Shown here piece by piece: positions 33,231 to 43,235 of a DNA stretch of 56,285 nt (position 1 is the first letter of the stretch; every line of letters starts with the position of its first letter). Made by a program: the position numbers and the translations under genes. Below the pieces are notes generated by a model, which worked only from the letters and a program-made list of their open reading frames with translations, was not told the DNA's origin and ran no database searches. The stretch comes from Candidatus Pollutiaquabacter sp. Lineage in GTDB: Bacteria; Bacteroidota; Bacteroidia; AKYH767-A; 2013-40CM-41-45. Location of the stretch: positions 1 to 56,285 of the forward strand of contig CANIAS010000011.1 in NCBI GenBank assembly GCA_947465495.1, given 5' to 3'.

Positions 33231-35132
33231 ATGTCTGACTCACTTCACCACGAGTGCGGGATTGCAATGATCCGCCTTCTCAAGCCTCTTTCTTATTATC
33301 AACGGAAATACGGCAGTGCTTTTTACGCACAGAATAAGTTGTATCTCTTAATGGAGAAGCAGCATAATCGAGGACAAGATGGAGCCGGAGTTGCCAACAT
33401 CAAATTTGACGTTGAGCCAGGAACGCGATACATTAGTCGCTATCGTTCGGTCGAGAAACAGTCATTAGTGGACATTTTTGGTAGAATAAATGCGCGCTTC
33501 GAAGAAGTTGCAAAAACGGATCCTGAAAAACTTAACGATGCGGATTGGTTAAAAAAGCATCTCGCTTTTACAGGCGAGTTGTGGCTTGGCCATTTGCGGT
33601 ATGGAACCTACGGAGGTAATTCTATCGAAGCGTGTCATCCTTTTCTTCGTCAGAATAATTGGATGACAAAGAATCTGGTGGTAGCAGGTAATTTTAATAT
33701 GACCAATGTGGATGAGTTGTTTAATCAACTGATCGAGTTGGGCCAACATCCGAAGGAGCGGTCGGATACGGTTACAGTCATGGAAAACATTGGTCATTTT
33801 CTGGATGAAGAGAACGAAGAGTTGTATGCTAAATTCAAGGCATTAGGAAATAGTAAACAGGAAATATCCCCGCTCATCGCGGAACATCTCGATATCGAAC
33901 GAATTCTAAAGCGCTCCTCTAAAAATTGGGACGGTGGCTATGTCATCGCTGGTCTGATAGGACATGGAGATGCCTTCGTGATGCGAGATCCTGCCGGCAT
34001 CCGTCCTGCTTTTTATTATAAGAACGATGAGATTGTCGTGGTCACGTCTGAGCGTCCAACGATACAGACGGCCTTCAATGTTCCGTTGGACGAAATACAA
34101 GAGATTAAACCTGGACACGCATTAATCATCCGAAAAAACGGAAAAGTAACGGAGCCGATGGTGAAGGAGCCAGTGCAACGACTGAGTTGTTCGTTTGAAC
34201 GGATTTATTTTTCACGCGGTAATGATGCATCAATTTATCAGGAACGAAAGGAGCTTGGACGATTGCTTTGTCAATCCATCTTGCAATCCATCGACCACGA
34301 TGTGAAGAACACAGTCTTTTCGTTTATTCCCAATACGGCAGAGGTTGCTTTTTATGGAATGACAAGTGGCATTGAGGATTATTTGAAAGATGTTAAGAAG
34401 CGAAAAATTAAAGCGCTTGGTGCAAATCCGGCCGACGATAAATTGAATGAGATCTTGTCCATACGCCCGCGTACGGAAAAAGTAACTTTGAAAGACGCAA
34501 AGCTGCGTACCTTCATTACTAACGACAATGATCGTAGTGAGATGGTGGCGCACGTTTATGACATTACCTATGGAAGTCTTAAGTCTGGGAAGGACAACCT
34601 CGTCATTATTGATGATTCCATTGTGCGAGGCACCACGCTTAAAAACTCCATCATCCGGATGTTGGATCGGCTGGGACCCAAAAAAATCGTTATTGTCTCT
34701 TCCGCGCCACAGATTCGTTATCCTGATTGCTACGGAATCGACATGGCACGCATTGGTGACCTGGTCGCTTTTCGCGCAGCAATAAAACTTTTGGAAGAAA
34801 ACAACCTGGAGCACATCATTGATGAAGTGTATCACCGATGCAAGGAGCAATTGGAGCTTGGTATGCATGAAATGAAGAATTACGTGCGGATGATTTATCA
34901 GCCGTTTACAGCGGAACAGATCAGTGCTAAGATTGCTGAGCTGGTCAAGCCAGCAGATTGTCAAGCCGAAGTAGAAATAATTTTCCAAAAGATTGAAGAT
35001 CTACACAGTGCTTGTCCAAATCACCGCGGCGATTGGTATTTCTCCGGCAACTATCCGACACCTGGCGGAAACCGTGTTGTCAACAAAGCCTTCGTCAATT
35101 ATATCGAAGGCATTTCTGCAAGAGCCTATTGA
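33231..35132 (+). CDS. purF: Amidophosphoribosyltransferase (PurF-like, long Bacteroidota form)
   Basis: The enzyme makes 5-phosphoribosylamine from PRPP and glutamine, the first step of purine synthesis. The 633 residues start with a class II glutaminase domain; the N-terminal nucleophile is Cys9 after an eight-residue propeptide (HHECGIAMI), with EKQHNRGQDGAG following. The phosphoribosyltransferase domain has the PRPP loop LVIIDDSIVRGTT near residue 460. It is longer than E. coli PurF (about 505) because of inserts and a C-terminal extension of about 100 residues. Bacteroidota often carry this long form, sometimes beside a standard PurF, so it may be a paralogue. It is monocistronic. Confidence 0.87.
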   Translation: MSDSLHHECGIAMIRLLKPLSYYQRKYGSAFYAQNKLYLLMEKQHNRGQDGAGVANIKFDVEPGTRYISRYRSVEKQSLVDIFGRINARFEEVAKTDPEKLNDADWLKKHLAFTGELWLGHLRYGTYGGNSIEACHPFLRQNNWMTKNLVVAGNFNMTNVDELFNQLIELGQHPKERSDTVTVMENIGHFLDEENEELYAKFKALGNSKQEISPLIAEHLDIERILKRSSKNWDGGYVIAGLIGHGDAFVMRDPAGIRPAFYYKNDEIVVVTSERPTIQTAFNVPLDEIQEIKPGHALIIRKNGKVTEPMVKEPVQRLSCSFERIYFSRGNDASIYQERKELGRLLCQSILQSIDHDVKNTVFSFIPNTAEVAFYGMTSGIEDYLKDVKKRKIKALGANPADDKLNEILSIRPRTEKVTLKDAKLRTFITNDNDRSEMVAHVYDITYGSLKSGKDNLVIIDDSIVRGTTLKNSIIRMLDRLGPKKIVIVSSAPQIRYPDCYGIDMARIGDLVAFRAAIKLLEENNLEHIIDEVYHRCKEQLELGMHEMKNYVRMIYQPFTAEQISAKIAELVKPADCQAEVEIIFQKIEDLHSACPNHRGDWYFSGNYPTPGGNRVVNKAFVNYIEGISARAY

Positions 35133-35241
35133 TGAGCATCGTTCGTGTTTCTATCAGGTCGTAGCAGTGAATGATAGTATTCGTTAAAAAAAATGTTTTA
35201 CCCCATACAATAGTCACTTTTTTCATTCGTTAATCTCAGCT

Positions 35242-35973
35242 ATGAAAAGCCATCTCGGACAACTATTTATTGCTGTAGGAATCATCCTTACATCAATTAT
35301 TCTTGGTAATGCTTTTAACTATCGTTTTAAGTCGCAGGAAACCATCTCAGTGACAGGATTGGCTTCCACTGATTTCACTAGTGATCTGATTGTATGGAAC
35401 GGCAATTATTCACGGAAGAATATGGAACTACGTTCTGCGTATACGCAACTGAAGGCGGATGAAAACAACTTGAGAAATTACTTGGTTGGAAAAGGACTTG
35501 ATCCTAAGGAGATCGTCTTCTCATCGATACAGATTGACAAAGAATTTTCATACAAATACGACGAGAATGGTCGGCAGACTGGTCAAGATTTTACCGGATA
35601 CAATTTGACGCAACGTGTCACTGTTGAATCAAAGAACATTGAAAAGGTGGAAGAGATTTCCAGACAGGTAACCGAGTTGATTGAACAGGGAATAGAATTC
35701 TACTCGAGTGAACCTGCTTATTATTATACCAAACTTTCGGATTTGAAACTCGACTTATTGGCAAAGGCGTCTGCCGATGCACGGAAACGTGCTGAGATTA
35801 TTGCGGATAACAGCAAAAGCTCAGTGGCAAAAGTTAAAAAAGCAAGTATGGGAGTTTTTCAGATTACCGGTCAAAACTCCAACGAAGATTTCAGCTATGG
35901 TGGTGCATTTAATACGGCATCACGGGAGAAGACAGCAAGTATTACGATACGGATGGAGTATCAGGTAAATTAA
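35242..35973 (+). CDS. SIMPL-domain (DUF541) protein
   Basis: This 243-residue protein has an N-terminal signal/anchor segment (residues 7-25). The rest is a SIMPL/DUF541 domain: ETISVTGLASTDFTSD near residue 33, the paired helices and strands, and the closing block with AKASADARKRAEIIAD and TASREKTASITIRMEYQV. Related proteins (E. coli YggE, mouse SIMPL) form oligomers and are linked to oxidative stress or signalling; the biochemical role is unclear. It is likely periplasmic. Its stop codon overlaps the convergent asd stop in a shared TTAA. Confidence 0.85.
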   Translation: MKSHLGQLFIAVGIILTSIILGNAFNYRFKSQETISVTGLASTDFTSDLIVWNGNYSRKNMELRSAYTQLKADENNLRNYLVGKGLDPKEIVFSSIQIDKEFSYKYDENGRQTGQDFTGYNLTQRVTVESKNIEKVEEISRQVTELIEQGIEFYSSEPAYYYTKLSDLKLDLLAKASADARKRAEIIADNSKSSVAKVKKASMGVFQITGQNSNEDFSYGGAFNTASREKTASITIRMEYQVN

Positions 35974-36962
35974 CCCAACATTCCTTTTTGCATCAGGTAC
36001 TCAGCAATTTGAATAGCGTTGGTAGCTGCTCCCTTTCTCAGGTTATCTGCTACAATCCATAAGTTCAAGGTGTTTGGTTGCGATTCATCACGACGAATAC
36101 GTCCAACGAATACGTCGTCTTTTCCCTCAGCATCGATTGGCATTGGATAATGTTGTTGGGATGGGTCATCAACGACTACTACGCCAGGCATTGTAGCTAG
36201 TAAGTTTCTGATTTCCGCCAGCTCAAAATCGTTTTTGAACTCTACATTGACGGACTCGCTATGACCACCTTTTACCGGCACGCGTACCGTTGTGGAGGTG
36301 ATGCGAATGGAATCGTCGCGTAGAATTTTACGCGTCTCGTAGACCATCTTCATCTCTTCTTTGGTGTAGCCATTGTCAAGAAAGACATCAATTTGAGGCA
36401 GAATATTTAAGTCGATGGTGTAGCGGTAGGCCATTTCACCTTTGACACCCTTACGTTCGTTCATCAATTGGTCGATGGCCTTCTTTCCCGTTCCAGAAAC
36501 AGATTGATACGTTGAGACAACGATTCGTGCAATGCCATATCGCAGGTGCAAAGGATGCAAAGCCATGACCATCTGGATGGTCGAGCAATTGGGATTGGCT
36601 ATAATCTTGTCGTTGGCCGTTAGTATATCCGCATTTATTTCTGGTACAATCAAGCACTTTTCCGGATCCATTCTCCACGCGGAAGAATTATCGATAACGG
36701 TAATTCCTGCTTCTGCAAATTTAGGTGCCCACTCCAACGAGGTACTGCCACCTGCTGAGAACAGAGCGACGTCTGGTTTCATGGAGATAGCAGTTGCAGC
36801 GGTTACCACTTTCCAGTTTTTTCCATGGAAGGAAACCTCTTTCCCGAGCGACCTTTCCGTTGCAACTGGAATCAATTCGGTTACCGGGAAGTTGCGTTCT
36901 TCTAATACACGGAGCATGGTTCCTCCAACAAGGCCCGTAGCCCCAACGATTGCTACTTTCAT
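35970..36962 (-). CDS. asd: Aspartate-semialdehyde dehydrogenase
   Basis: Asd reduces aspartyl-4-phosphate to aspartate semialdehyde with NADPH, for lysine/diaminopimelate, threonine and methionine synthesis. The 330 residues have the coenzyme loop GATGLVGGTML at 7-17, the catalytic Cys126 in NPNCSTIQMV, and the catalytic His in VKGGHSESVNVEF. The length is normal. It is a single gene, convergent with the SIMPL gene. Confidence 0.96.
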   Translation of the reverse strand: MKVAIVGATGLVGGTMLRVLEERNFPVTELIPVATERSLGKEVSFHGKNWKVVTAATAISMKPDVALFSAGGSTSLEWAPKFAEAGITVIDNSSAWRMDPEKCLIVPEINADILTANDKIIANPNCSTIQMVMALHPLHLRYGIARIVVSTYQSVSGTGKKAIDQLMNERKGVKGEMAYRYTIDLNILPQIDVFLDNGYTKEEMKMVYETRKILRDDSIRITSTTVRVPVKGGHSESVNVEFKNDFELAEIRNLLATMPGVVVVDDPSQQHYPMPIDAEGKDDVFVGRIRRDESQPNTLNLWIVADNLRKGAATNAIQIAEYLMQKGMLG

Positions 36963-37074
36963 AACGATAAAATTATGCTACAAAGAAGCAGGATATTTAT
37001 TGATCCTCCACATAGGGATTGTATCAGAAATCAACAGGCAATTCCTTTGCATCGTTAACATCTGAAGTCTAATA

Positions 37075-39393
37075 ATGCGTACACTATTCTTTGTGACGAC
37101 CTGTCTTTACTTCGCTTCTGCCAATGCACAATGGTCCGATGATTTTTCGGACGGGTCTTTCCTGATAGCTCCATCCTGGCAGGGAGACACAAGTTCTTTC
37201 ATCATCAATGCAACTCAACAACTTCAGCTAAATGCCATTGACCCGGGGACCAGTCGGTTATCAAGTAATACGATGATACCACTTTTTATGGGAATTGAAT
37301 GGCGTTTTAACATTCAATTAGCATTTGCTCCTTCTTCATCCAATTATGCCCGGGTGTATTTGGTCAGCGATCAACCCGAGTTAAATGGCAACGGATATTT
37401 TCTCCAATTTGGGGAAGCTCTTTCGAACGATGCGGTTGAGCTTTTTCGTCAAGACGGGTCCAATTCATTATCGATTTGCAGAGGACCTGATGGTCAAATT
37501 TCCTCCGCGTTCGAATTGGGCGTGCGAGTTACCCGCGACCAGGTCGGGGTATGGAGTGTTTATATTGATACAACAGGAGGAACGAATTATCAATTTGTGG
37601 CATTGGGGGCCGAAGGTCGATATGTAACAGGAAGTTGGCTTGGTATCCAATGCAATTACACATCGGCAAATTCTTCAAGATTTTATTTTGACGATTTCAG
37701 CATCGGTCCTATGTCTAATGATACTATGATTCCGGTTACGGTATTTCCACACGATGTATTATTCAGTGAGATTTATTTTGAGCCGACAGCTGATGCGTTG
37801 TTACCACCTACTGAATTCGTTGAATTGTATAATCACACCGGTGATACACTTGATTTGCAAGGGTGGTCGTTGACGGATGGGGCTTCAACCGGGACATTTC
37901 CGTCAGGAGTCAAAATAGCACCGGGCGAGTTCCTGGTTGTCTGTGACGAAGATGATAGGAACTTGTTCCAGCTTACCATTCATGTGGTAGGAATAAACTC
38001 ATTCCCGGGATTGAATAACGATATAGGCGATCGATTGCGTTTGTTAGCGCCTGATGGAATGGTGGTTGACGAATTAATTTTTTCGGATGCAACGTATCAC
38101 GATTCACAAAAAAATGATGGAGGCTGGACGCTGGAGAGAATCGACACATCGTTTTATTGTATTAACGAGGATAATTGGAAAGCCAGTGTACATCCTTCTG
38201 GAGGAACGCCGGGGCGAATAAATGCTGTAGCCGGACATTTCAGCGATAATACGTCTCCCTGGCTGGAGCGAGGATGGCTGGAAGATAGTAGCCATGTTCG
38301 CCTGGTTTTTTCAGAACCTGTAGACCATGCGTTAGAGGTGTTCAGCTATCTATTACTGAGTGATGAGCAAGTTCCAATTGTTCCTGTTTCTGTCATAGCA
38401 AAAGGCGAAGATGAATTTGAATTGTTGCTTTCACAACCGTTTGCTGGAAAGTATTTGATCTGTACGGTTAAAGGCAATGTGACTGATTGTCCCAACAATC
38501 CAGTTGATACGGTCCACGATGTTTGGATAGGGTATCCTGAATATGTGGAGGAAGGCGATGTAATATTGAATGAAATATTGTTCGATCCGTCAGATGATGG
38601 AAGTGACTTTTTCGAAATTGTTAATCGCTCAAGGAAAGTGATAGACTTAAAAGATTTTTCAATCGTGGAGACAGGCTTTGATCGTTTTCCGGAGGAAGGG
38701 TTGCCCAAGGTAATTACACCGGAACATTGTTTGTTGTTTCCCGGAAAAATACTTGCCTTTTCAGAAGACATTCCATTTCTGAAACAGCATTATTCATGGC
38801 ACGATAAATTTCACTTGATTGAATCGGAGGACCTGCCGGATTTCAATACCACCAGCGGAGGACTTGTACTTTATTCGCAGGATGGTAAGGTGATGGATTG
38901 GATGCATTATGACGAAAGCTGGCATCATCCATTACTTCGTATTACTAAAGGAATCAGCTTGGAACGACTTAGTCCATGGATGGAATCTTCGCAGGAATCG
39001 ACTTGGCATTCAGCAGCAGGGTCGATGGGTTACTCGACGCCAGGAGCATTCAACTCCCAAGTAACTGACACAGGAGAATCTACATCGGAGATGTCGTTAG
39101 TGTTGCCAGTGTTAACGCCTAATAATGATGGCGATAACGATGTGCTGACAATAAGGTATCATTTTTCAGATCCAGGTAGGACCGTTTGTTGTAGGATATT
39201 TTCAGCGGCAGGAGGATCTACTCGATTTTTGATAAACAATCAGCTGGTAGGCAATGAAGGAGTTTTTTCGTGGGATGGTACGGATGATCAGCACCGACTA
39301 GTACCTCCGGGAAAGTATGTGGTGTCCGTGGAAACTGTAGCTATAACAGGCAGCGTGAAACGCTATGCCTCCGGATGTTGCTTGTTTTATTGA
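37075..39393 (+). CDS. Secreted lamin-tail-domain protein with gliding-type C-terminal domain
   Basis: This 772-residue protein has a signal peptide (ending SANAQW) and a concanavalin-like beta domain, residues 20-210 (DDFSDGSF, RFYFDDFSIG). A first lamin-tail domain spans about 225-385 (SEIYFEP, EFVELYNHTGDTLDLQGWSL). An Ig-like SbsA-type domain with DSSHVRLVFSEPV follows, about 395-480. A second lamin-tail domain spans about 490-660 (NEILFDPSDDGSDFFEIVNRS). The last 90 residues (LTPNNDGDNDVL to GCCLFY) are the gliding-motility-associated/FlgD-like C-terminal form used as a T9SS signal. The likely role is in surface adhesion or an extracellular matrix. It shares the lamin-tail theme with the protein at 7957. 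Confidence 0.82.
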   Translation: MRTLFFVTTCLYFASANAQWSDDFSDGSFLIAPSWQGDTSSFIINATQQLQLNAIDPGTSRLSSNTMIPLFMGIEWRFNIQLAFAPSSSNYARVYLVSDQPELNGNGYFLQFGEALSNDAVELFRQDGSNSLSICRGPDGQISSAFELGVRVTRDQVGVWSVYIDTTGGTNYQFVALGAEGRYVTGSWLGIQCNYTSANSSRFYFDDFSIGPMSNDTMIPVTVFPHDVLFSEIYFEPTADALLPPTEFVELYNHTGDTLDLQGWSLTDGASTGTFPSGVKIAPGEFLVVCDEDDRNLFQLTIHVVGINSFPGLNNDIGDRLRLLAPDGMVVDELIFSDATYHDSQKNDGGWTLERIDTSFYCINEDNWKASVHPSGGTPGRINAVAGHFSDNTSPWLERGWLEDSSHVRLVFSEPVDHALEVFSYLLLSDEQVPIVPVSVIAKGEDEFELLLSQPFAGKYLICTVKGNVTDCPNNPVDTVHDVWIGYPEYVEEGDVILNEILFDPSDDGSDFFEIVNRSRKVIDLKDFSIVETGFDRFPEEGLPKVITPEHCLLFPGKILAFSEDIPFLKQHYSWHDKFHLIESEDLPDFNTTSGGLVLYSQDGKVMDWMHYDESWHHPLLRITKGISLERLSPWMESSQESTWHSAAGSMGYSTPGAFNSQVTDTGESTSEMSLVLPVLTPNNDGDNDVLTIRYHFSDPGRTVCCRIFSAAGGSTRFLINNQLVGNEGVFSWDGTDDQHRLVPPGKYVVSVETVAITGSVKRYASGCCLFY

Positions 39394-39396
39394 AAA

Positions 39397-42300
39397 CTAT
39401 TCTTCACTCCAATAGTCGTACGGTAATTCGTATGCCTTGAGCGTTTTTTCAAACGCTTTTCGTTCAGCGATGTCCCGTTTGATCCCGGTATTAGAAAGTA
39501 ATCCTTCTACAGATATTTTGCCCCAATAATTGAATTGTCCTTTTGAACGCACCCGTCTTCGGAATAACAAATTAGGCTTTCCGTTATCACTACTTCGAAT
39601 GAACTGATTTACTAAGAAGTTCAGGGTGTTGTTCAAAAAGTTTCCACCTTTTTCTTTTTTGTTCATGATGCGTACCGCCAAGTCGTGATATCGCATGTCA
39701 ATCGTTCCATACGAAAAGTAGTCATTGCCTTTTACCAGAATGGTCAACGTATCCACAACACCCGATTTCATCCGTATGTTCATTATTGGATCCAGTAGTT
39801 CATTCATACGCGCCATTTCAAATTTTGCCATACGTATCCGCATCCAAAATCCCTGCAGAGTGTCGGTATAAGACTGCCTAAAGTTTAATCGGAAAGCACC
39901 ATTGCCATAAAGAGATCCGTTCAATCGTACAATCAGCGAATCTTCCGATGATATATCGCGATTTCGAATGTTGTAAATAGCACCGTTTAAATGGTCTAAT
40001 AGCAGTTTACCTTCTTTGCCTGACTTCTGTCCAATTTCGTGATAGCGAACGGATCCATCGTTGATGGAAAATGTATCAATGGCCAATGGCATCGGTAGCT
40101 TTGAAATACTGCGAGCCAAGAGCGGCCGATACGCAACAGTATCTAATGGCCGTGTCTTGTCTCGCTCAGTCATGATGTGAATTTGATCTAACACCAAATG
40201 CTGCATCGCGAAGTAGGGTGTTTTTCCTGACCAATCAATGGTAAGTCCTTGCGATTTTCCATGCCCGGCAGTGATTCGCATGAAGTCCTTCTCGAAGGGA
40301 GCAGATTTCCAATAGTCCTCTCGTTCACCATTGTTAGCAAAACACATTGAATCGAATTCCAGATCGTATGCCAATGAATGGCGTACGGAGATACCACCAA
40401 CAAATAATGTAGATTTGGGTTGACTGTAGGTTATATCACCATTGAAAATAGTCCACGGCTGATCTTCTAACAGTTTTTTCCAGTCGGGGATATTTCCGGA
40501 TTTGTAATTATAATGATAGGTGGAGAATTCGCCAAGGTGAATATCCAGTGTGTCTTGTTTGTTTCCGATAATACGATGCCTAAAGCCGTTGACGCGCAAT
40601 TGCTCCACTTGACAGGAAACGGAACGAGATAATGGTTCATACCTGAAATCGTGCAGCGATAATGAAACCCCGGTGGCAGTTATCCCTTTTTCACGGAAGC
40701 TGGACGAAAGTTCGTGACCGTCGTAGGTGGCCGATTTTACGCACAGCGCTGGATGATTGGCGGATCGATCAATAAATATAGAGTCAAGGACCAACAACCC
40801 CTTCAATGACCTTGATGCGCTGCTGACCGAGCCCGAAGAGTCTAACATGGATACGTGCACTTCCGGATCCGACATTTTCAATCGCGCAATGCTAAACCCA
40901 TTTGGTAGGACGCTCTTCGCCGAAGTATCTTTGCTTGCTTTTGAAAGTGTGAGAAAAATTTTTGGATGCATCATTGAAATTTCCGTCACCTGCAGCGGAT
41001 TGATGCGTGTGTTTTTCAAACTAGTTTGTATTCGCAGCTCATCGGCAGAAAATTCGAATTTCTGCGGGAGTCTATTGCTACTTCCTTTGACGACATGGAA
41101 AACAATCACCCCGGGTTGTTCCATGGAGAAATCAGCAGCTTCGATGCTTGTGTTTGTATTGGAGAATACATTTTTCAATCCATCGATTTTCAAGAAATCC
41201 CACGAGGCTTGTTGATTAGTAATAGAAAATCCATTTAAAACAATATTCAGTGTTGATGTAACCGTCATTGATGATTGACTGTTATACGTCACGAGTATGT
41301 TTTTTAGGTCAACCACATCTGCCGACAATAACGGCGTTTGAATTACCGACTTCTTTTTTCGCTCTTCGCCCTTCATGGACAAGTTTCCTTTTTCAACACG
41401 TATGGATGCCGCAGACAATAGACTTTCTGTAAACCCTCCGACATTTTTTTTGAATAAAATTTCCATTCCGAAGAGGTCCACATCTATCCCTCTTCCCAGC
41501 CGTCCTTTTACGTGATCCAGTCGTATCCCGACTTTTGCAGGAAGCCAACGGAACGCATCCACGTGCAAATCAATCTGTGGACCACGAATGGTGAATCCGC
41601 CAGTCCGGAATTCATCAATGCATTGAAATAGTCCGTACAAATCTTTTTGAGCTACCGTTTTCTTACCATCCATACGCAAGGCGATTCCAGCAATGACAAT
41701 ATCCTCGTTGGTAGAGTCAGTCGCTTGTAATCGAATGGATCCATTATCGATGATCAATTGGTCAATGTTTATTTTGTCTTGTAAGCTCTCCATCAATTGC
41801 CTTACTGATTCATCGGGTGTGCGTTTTAAGCCTGCTTTGCTTTTAGATTTTTCGGGTCGATCGAGTACTATTTCAGGTCGTAGCACAGCGACTCTTTTAG
41901 CGGTAACTCGTTTAGTTAACAGATCCGCTAATGACAGTTGCTCGACACGGAACTCCGGCACTTGGATCTTGTTGTCCATCGTTGCCTTGCTACCTTGGCT
42001 TGGAGTCAATTCATAGTTGGTCAAAACTAAATTGTTGTTCCCCCATTTGATACTGCCGAGAGCTACGTTGTACAAATCCCTCGAATCATTTTCCGAGTAA
42101 TCTTTTAATTGCACATCGATTTCGCGAACGCTCAGGGCAGGTGTTTGCTCAGGGACTATTCGAAGATCTGTGATTTCCAGTTTATTCCCCACAATCCGCA
42201 TCATGACTTTATCATTGTTCTTTCGGATATACTCCTTTAATAGCAGACTGTAGGAGATGTCGTTGACCGATAGATGGCGAATCAATATGGGGTTTCCATG

Positions 42301-43206
42301 ATAACGGCGCTTTGCTGATTTACCTGTTTTTATGGGTTTATTTTTGGACAAGTTTAAAGACGTGACACCGGAAAGCACTTCGACGCTATCTACATCGATG
42401 TTGCCATGTTCCAGAAACTTGGACCAATCGAAACCGTCCACGGTGATGGAAGCCAGCTGAATGCCTGCATCCTGTATTTCGTCATCTTTAATCAGCAATA
42501 CAAGAGAGTCGATTTGCAGTTTTCCCGTCTCTTTATTGAGTTTAAGATCATCTAATCGAACAGCAAGTGCTGAATCCGGCAAATGTATCTGTGGTTTTCG
42601 GAGTTCGAAACTTGCCTTTCCTCGGAACGGGTCTGCGAGGGAGTTTCCGGCGTTTTCAAGGTGAAAATCTTTTAATGAAAGATAAATGTGGTTCAACGAA
42701 AAATACCTGGAGGTATCAGCGTCTTCGTTGATTCTAAACGAGCCATCGGACAACGTGACTTCTTCTGCTTTCAGCAGGTCGAAAATATTGAAAAGCCCTT
42801 GCTGCATTTCAGCAATCGAACCGGCTGTCTTATCACGATTTTTTTTTCGGCCTACATTCAGGGTGATATCGGGGTTTACAGCATTCAGTCGCTTCAGGTC
42901 GAGCCTATTTCTGAAAATCAAATCACTGACGGATTGTATTTCAAGAACCAGTTCCTCGCATACAGCGGAATGAACGGCTGCGGAGTCTATCAAAGGCTCC
43001 ATCCGGAATTTCCGTACGTGAATTCCGAGTGGGAAATAGGAAATTTTAAGGTCGTCTGTGTCGACCTGATAGCGACCTTTAGAAAGACGCTTCACTAATT
43101 CGTTGAGTACGGCTTTTGATTGAAAAGTAAATAATGCGTGGATCGAAGAAAAAAGTAGTCCGAAAATCATCAGAACGATTAGGGATTTCTTTTTTCGGGA
43201 AGTCAT
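39397..43206 (-). CDS. Giant inner-membrane-anchored AsmA-like periplasmic protein
   Basis: This 1269-residue protein has a basic start (MTSRKKK), one membrane segment (residues 8-28), and a long periplasmic part of repeating amphipathic strands (for example LTLNV, DLKISYFPLGIHVRKF, VFHVVKGSSN). It looks like an AsmA/DUF748-type protein. Such proteins form hydrophobic grooves between the inner and outer membranes and are linked to phospholipid transport. I see no diagnostic catalytic motif. I chose the ATG at 43206; a longer frame would run 28 codons into RidA and encode an unlikely His/Arg-rich leader. It starts 29 bases after the RidA stop, so the two are probably cotranscribed. Lipid transport is inferred from fold and size only. 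Confidence 0.65.
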   Translation of the reverse strand: MTSRKKKSLIVLMIFGLLFSSIHALFTFQSKAVLNELVKRLSKGRYQVDTDDLKISYFPLGIHVRKFRMEPLIDSAAVHSAVCEELVLEIQSVSDLIFRNRLDLKRLNAVNPDITLNVGRKKNRDKTAGSIAEMQQGLFNIFDLLKAEEVTLSDGSFRINEDADTSRYFSLNHIYLSLKDFHLENAGNSLADPFRGKASFELRKPQIHLPDSALAVRLDDLKLNKETGKLQIDSLVLLIKDDEIQDAGIQLASITVDGFDWSKFLEHGNIDVDSVEVLSGVTSLNLSKNKPIKTGKSAKRRYHGNPILIRHLSVNDISYSLLLKEYIRKNNDKVMMRIVGNKLEITDLRIVPEQTPALSVREIDVQLKDYSENDSRDLYNVALGSIKWGNNNLVLTNYELTPSQGSKATMDNKIQVPEFRVEQLSLADLLTKRVTAKRVAVLRPEIVLDRPEKSKSKAGLKRTPDESVRQLMESLQDKINIDQLIIDNGSIRLQATDSTNEDIVIAGIALRMDGKKTVAQKDLYGLFQCIDEFRTGGFTIRGPQIDLHVDAFRWLPAKVGIRLDHVKGRLGRGIDVDLFGMEILFKKNVGGFTESLLSAASIRVEKGNLSMKGEERKKKSVIQTPLLSADVVDLKNILVTYNSQSSMTVTSTLNIVLNGFSITNQQASWDFLKIDGLKNVFSNTNTSIEAADFSMEQPGVIVFHVVKGSSNRLPQKFEFSADELRIQTSLKNTRINPLQVTEISMMHPKIFLTLSKASKDTSAKSVLPNGFSIARLKMSDPEVHVSMLDSSGSVSSASRSLKGLLVLDSIFIDRSANHPALCVKSATYDGHELSSSFREKGITATGVSLSLHDFRYEPLSRSVSCQVEQLRVNGFRHRIIGNKQDTLDIHLGEFSTYHYNYKSGNIPDWKKLLEDQPWTIFNGDITYSQPKSTLFVGGISVRHSLAYDLEFDSMCFANNGEREDYWKSAPFEKDFMRITAGHGKSQGLTIDWSGKTPYFAMQHLVLDQIHIMTERDKTRPLDTVAYRPLLARSISKLPMPLAIDTFSINDGSVRYHEIGQKSGKEGKLLLDHLNGAIYNIRNRDISSEDSLIVRLNGSLYGNGAFRLNFRQSYTDTLQGFWMRIRMAKFEMARMNELLDPIMNIRMKSGVVDTLTILVKGNDYFSYGTIDMRYHDLAVRIMNKKEKGGNFLNNTLNFLVNQFIRSSDNGKPNLLFRRRVRSKGQFNYWGKISVEGLLSNTGIKRDIAERKAFEKTLKAYELPYDYWSEE

Positions 43207-43235
43207 GCGATAATTGGAAGATAGAGGATAGCGCC

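Noticed and set aside
34230-34988. 252-codon antisense frame inside purF
   Set aside because: purF is well supported on the other strand; the antisense product is low-quality and matches nothing.
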